Assembly (NCBI RefSeq): GCF_003419895.1
Contig: NZ_QPMM01000006.1
Coordinates: 516,340-580,339, forward strand
Source of the DNA: Chitinophaga silvatica
GTDB lineage: Bacteria > Bacteroidota > Bacteroidia > Chitinophagales > Chitinophagaceae
Direction: 5' to 3'
Length of the DNA stretch: 64,000 nt
Part shown: positions 63,485 through 64,000 of the stretch, piece after piece
Layout: every line of letters begins with the position of its first letter
Numbering within the stretch: position 1 is the stretch's first letter
The notes under the pieces: model-generated
Seen by the model: the letters and a program-made list of their open reading frames with translations, nothing else
Database searches by the model: none
What the model was told of the DNA's origin: nothing
Made by a program: the position numbers and the translations under genes

Positions 63485-64000
63485 GTTTCAGCGAATTACA
63501 GTTTCCATATTATAGAATTGTTTCTTAACAGAATTGAAATTAATAGATTGATATTAACATGAAACATATCTACCGGATGAAAATTTAGTTTCGGTGAAAT
63601 CATGTTGGGGCAGTGTTTCAGCAAATTATAGTTTCTATATTGTAGAATTGTTTCTTAACAGAGTTGAAATTAGTAGATTGATATTAACATGAAATATATC
63701 TACCGGATGAAAATTTAGTTTCGGTGAAATCCTGTTGGGGCAGTGTTTCAGCGAATTACAGTTTCCATATTATAGAATTGTTTCTTAACAGAATTGAAAT
63801 TAGTAGATTGACATTAATATGAAATATATCTACCGGATGAAAATTTAGTTTCAGTGAAATCCTGTTGGGGCAGTGTTTCAGCAAATTATAGTTTCTATAT
63901 TGTAGAATTGTTTCTTAACAGAGTTGAAATTAGTAGATTGATATTAACATGAAATATATCTACCGGATGAAAATTTAGTTTCGGTGAAATCCTGTTGGGG
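63485..64000 (+). repeat. Tandem array of 130-bp units, alternating A and B variants
   Basis: Units begin at 63485, 63615, 63745 and 63875, each 130 bases; the fourth is cut by the window end. Units 1 and 3 share one variant, and units 2 and 4 another, at five positions (offsets 9, 15, 22, 28 and 49), so the true period is 260. The length is not a multiple of three and stops are frequent, so the array is not protein-coding. Each unit has a nine-codon ATG-to-TAG frame (63559, 63689, 63819, 63949). It has no spacer/repeat structure and so is not CRISPR. Confidence 0.9.

Noticed and set aside
63485..64000. Possible CRISPR array at the window end
   Set aside because: The whole 130-base period is conserved, with no variable spacers, and no cas genes are seen.

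Overview
The window reads as chromosomal DNA of a Bacteroidota species, most likely of the order Chitinophagales. The signs are two ECF sigma/FecR/TonB-receptor units (one SusC/SusD), STN-domain receptors, a DUF4249 lipoprotein, a type IX secretion C-terminal domain, DUF1501/DUF1800 and DUF1634/TauE pairs, and many TAnnTTTG (-7) promoter boxes with little Shine-Dalgarno signal. Most of the window is ordinary core or accessory chromosome. I see no prophage, integrase, transposase, CRISPR array or rRNA gene.

Layout. 1-9 kb: a DnaA-box cluster followed by dnaB, a MATE exporter and rsmE, then a leftward block (MacB/FtsX-type permease, TerC protein, pyrD). 8.7-13.8 kb: ECF sigma factor, FecR anti-sigma, TonB receptor and DUF4249 lipoprotein. 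14.4-20.3 kb: a glutamine/glutamate/GABA cluster (glutamate decarboxylase, AspT-type exchanger, DcaP-like porin, exported glutaminase). 20.4-24.6 kb: CbpA-type J-protein, DinD/BRO-N-like small protein, 14-TM drug exporter and REC-PAS-histidine kinase, then a thiolase and tRNA-Lys(CTT). 26.3-30.1 kb: small accessory genes (GIY-YIG/T5orf172, SRPBCC, Crp-type regulator, oxidoreductase). 30.3-36.8 kb: sigma, FecR, SusC, SusD. 37-46.9 kb: SUKH protein, SRPBCC, Tat phosphoesterase, mqo, DUF2147, an AraC regulator with two paralogous amidohydrolases, and a FAD monooxygenase. 47-55.4 kb: TauE/DUF1634, CvfB-like, YifB, EF-G paralogue, ABC exporter, DUF983. 55.7-62.3 kb: a metal-uptake-like TonB receptor with a His-rich partner, then DUF1501/DUF1800. 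62.3-64 kb: a structured non-coding leader, a small HTH gene, and a 130-bp tandem repeat array that runs off the end.

How genes may work together. Porin, exported glutaminase, exchanger and decarboxylase can form a route in which glutamine enters the periplasm, becomes glutamate, is exchanged inward and is decarboxylated to GABA, consuming a proton. The His-rich protein and the TonB receptor at 56-59 kb share a promoter whose -33 element is overlapped by a perfect 17-bp palindrome, as expected of a metal-responsive repressor site. Several genes have a perfect -7 box 4-10 bases before the start codon, so their mRNAs should be leaderless or nearly so.

The signals I find hardest to explain by known features are the alternating (ABAB) 130-bp repeat array at 63485-64000 and the iteron/hairpin/small-ORF leader at 62477-62717. 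Functional calls rest on motif recognition by eye; no database search was run.
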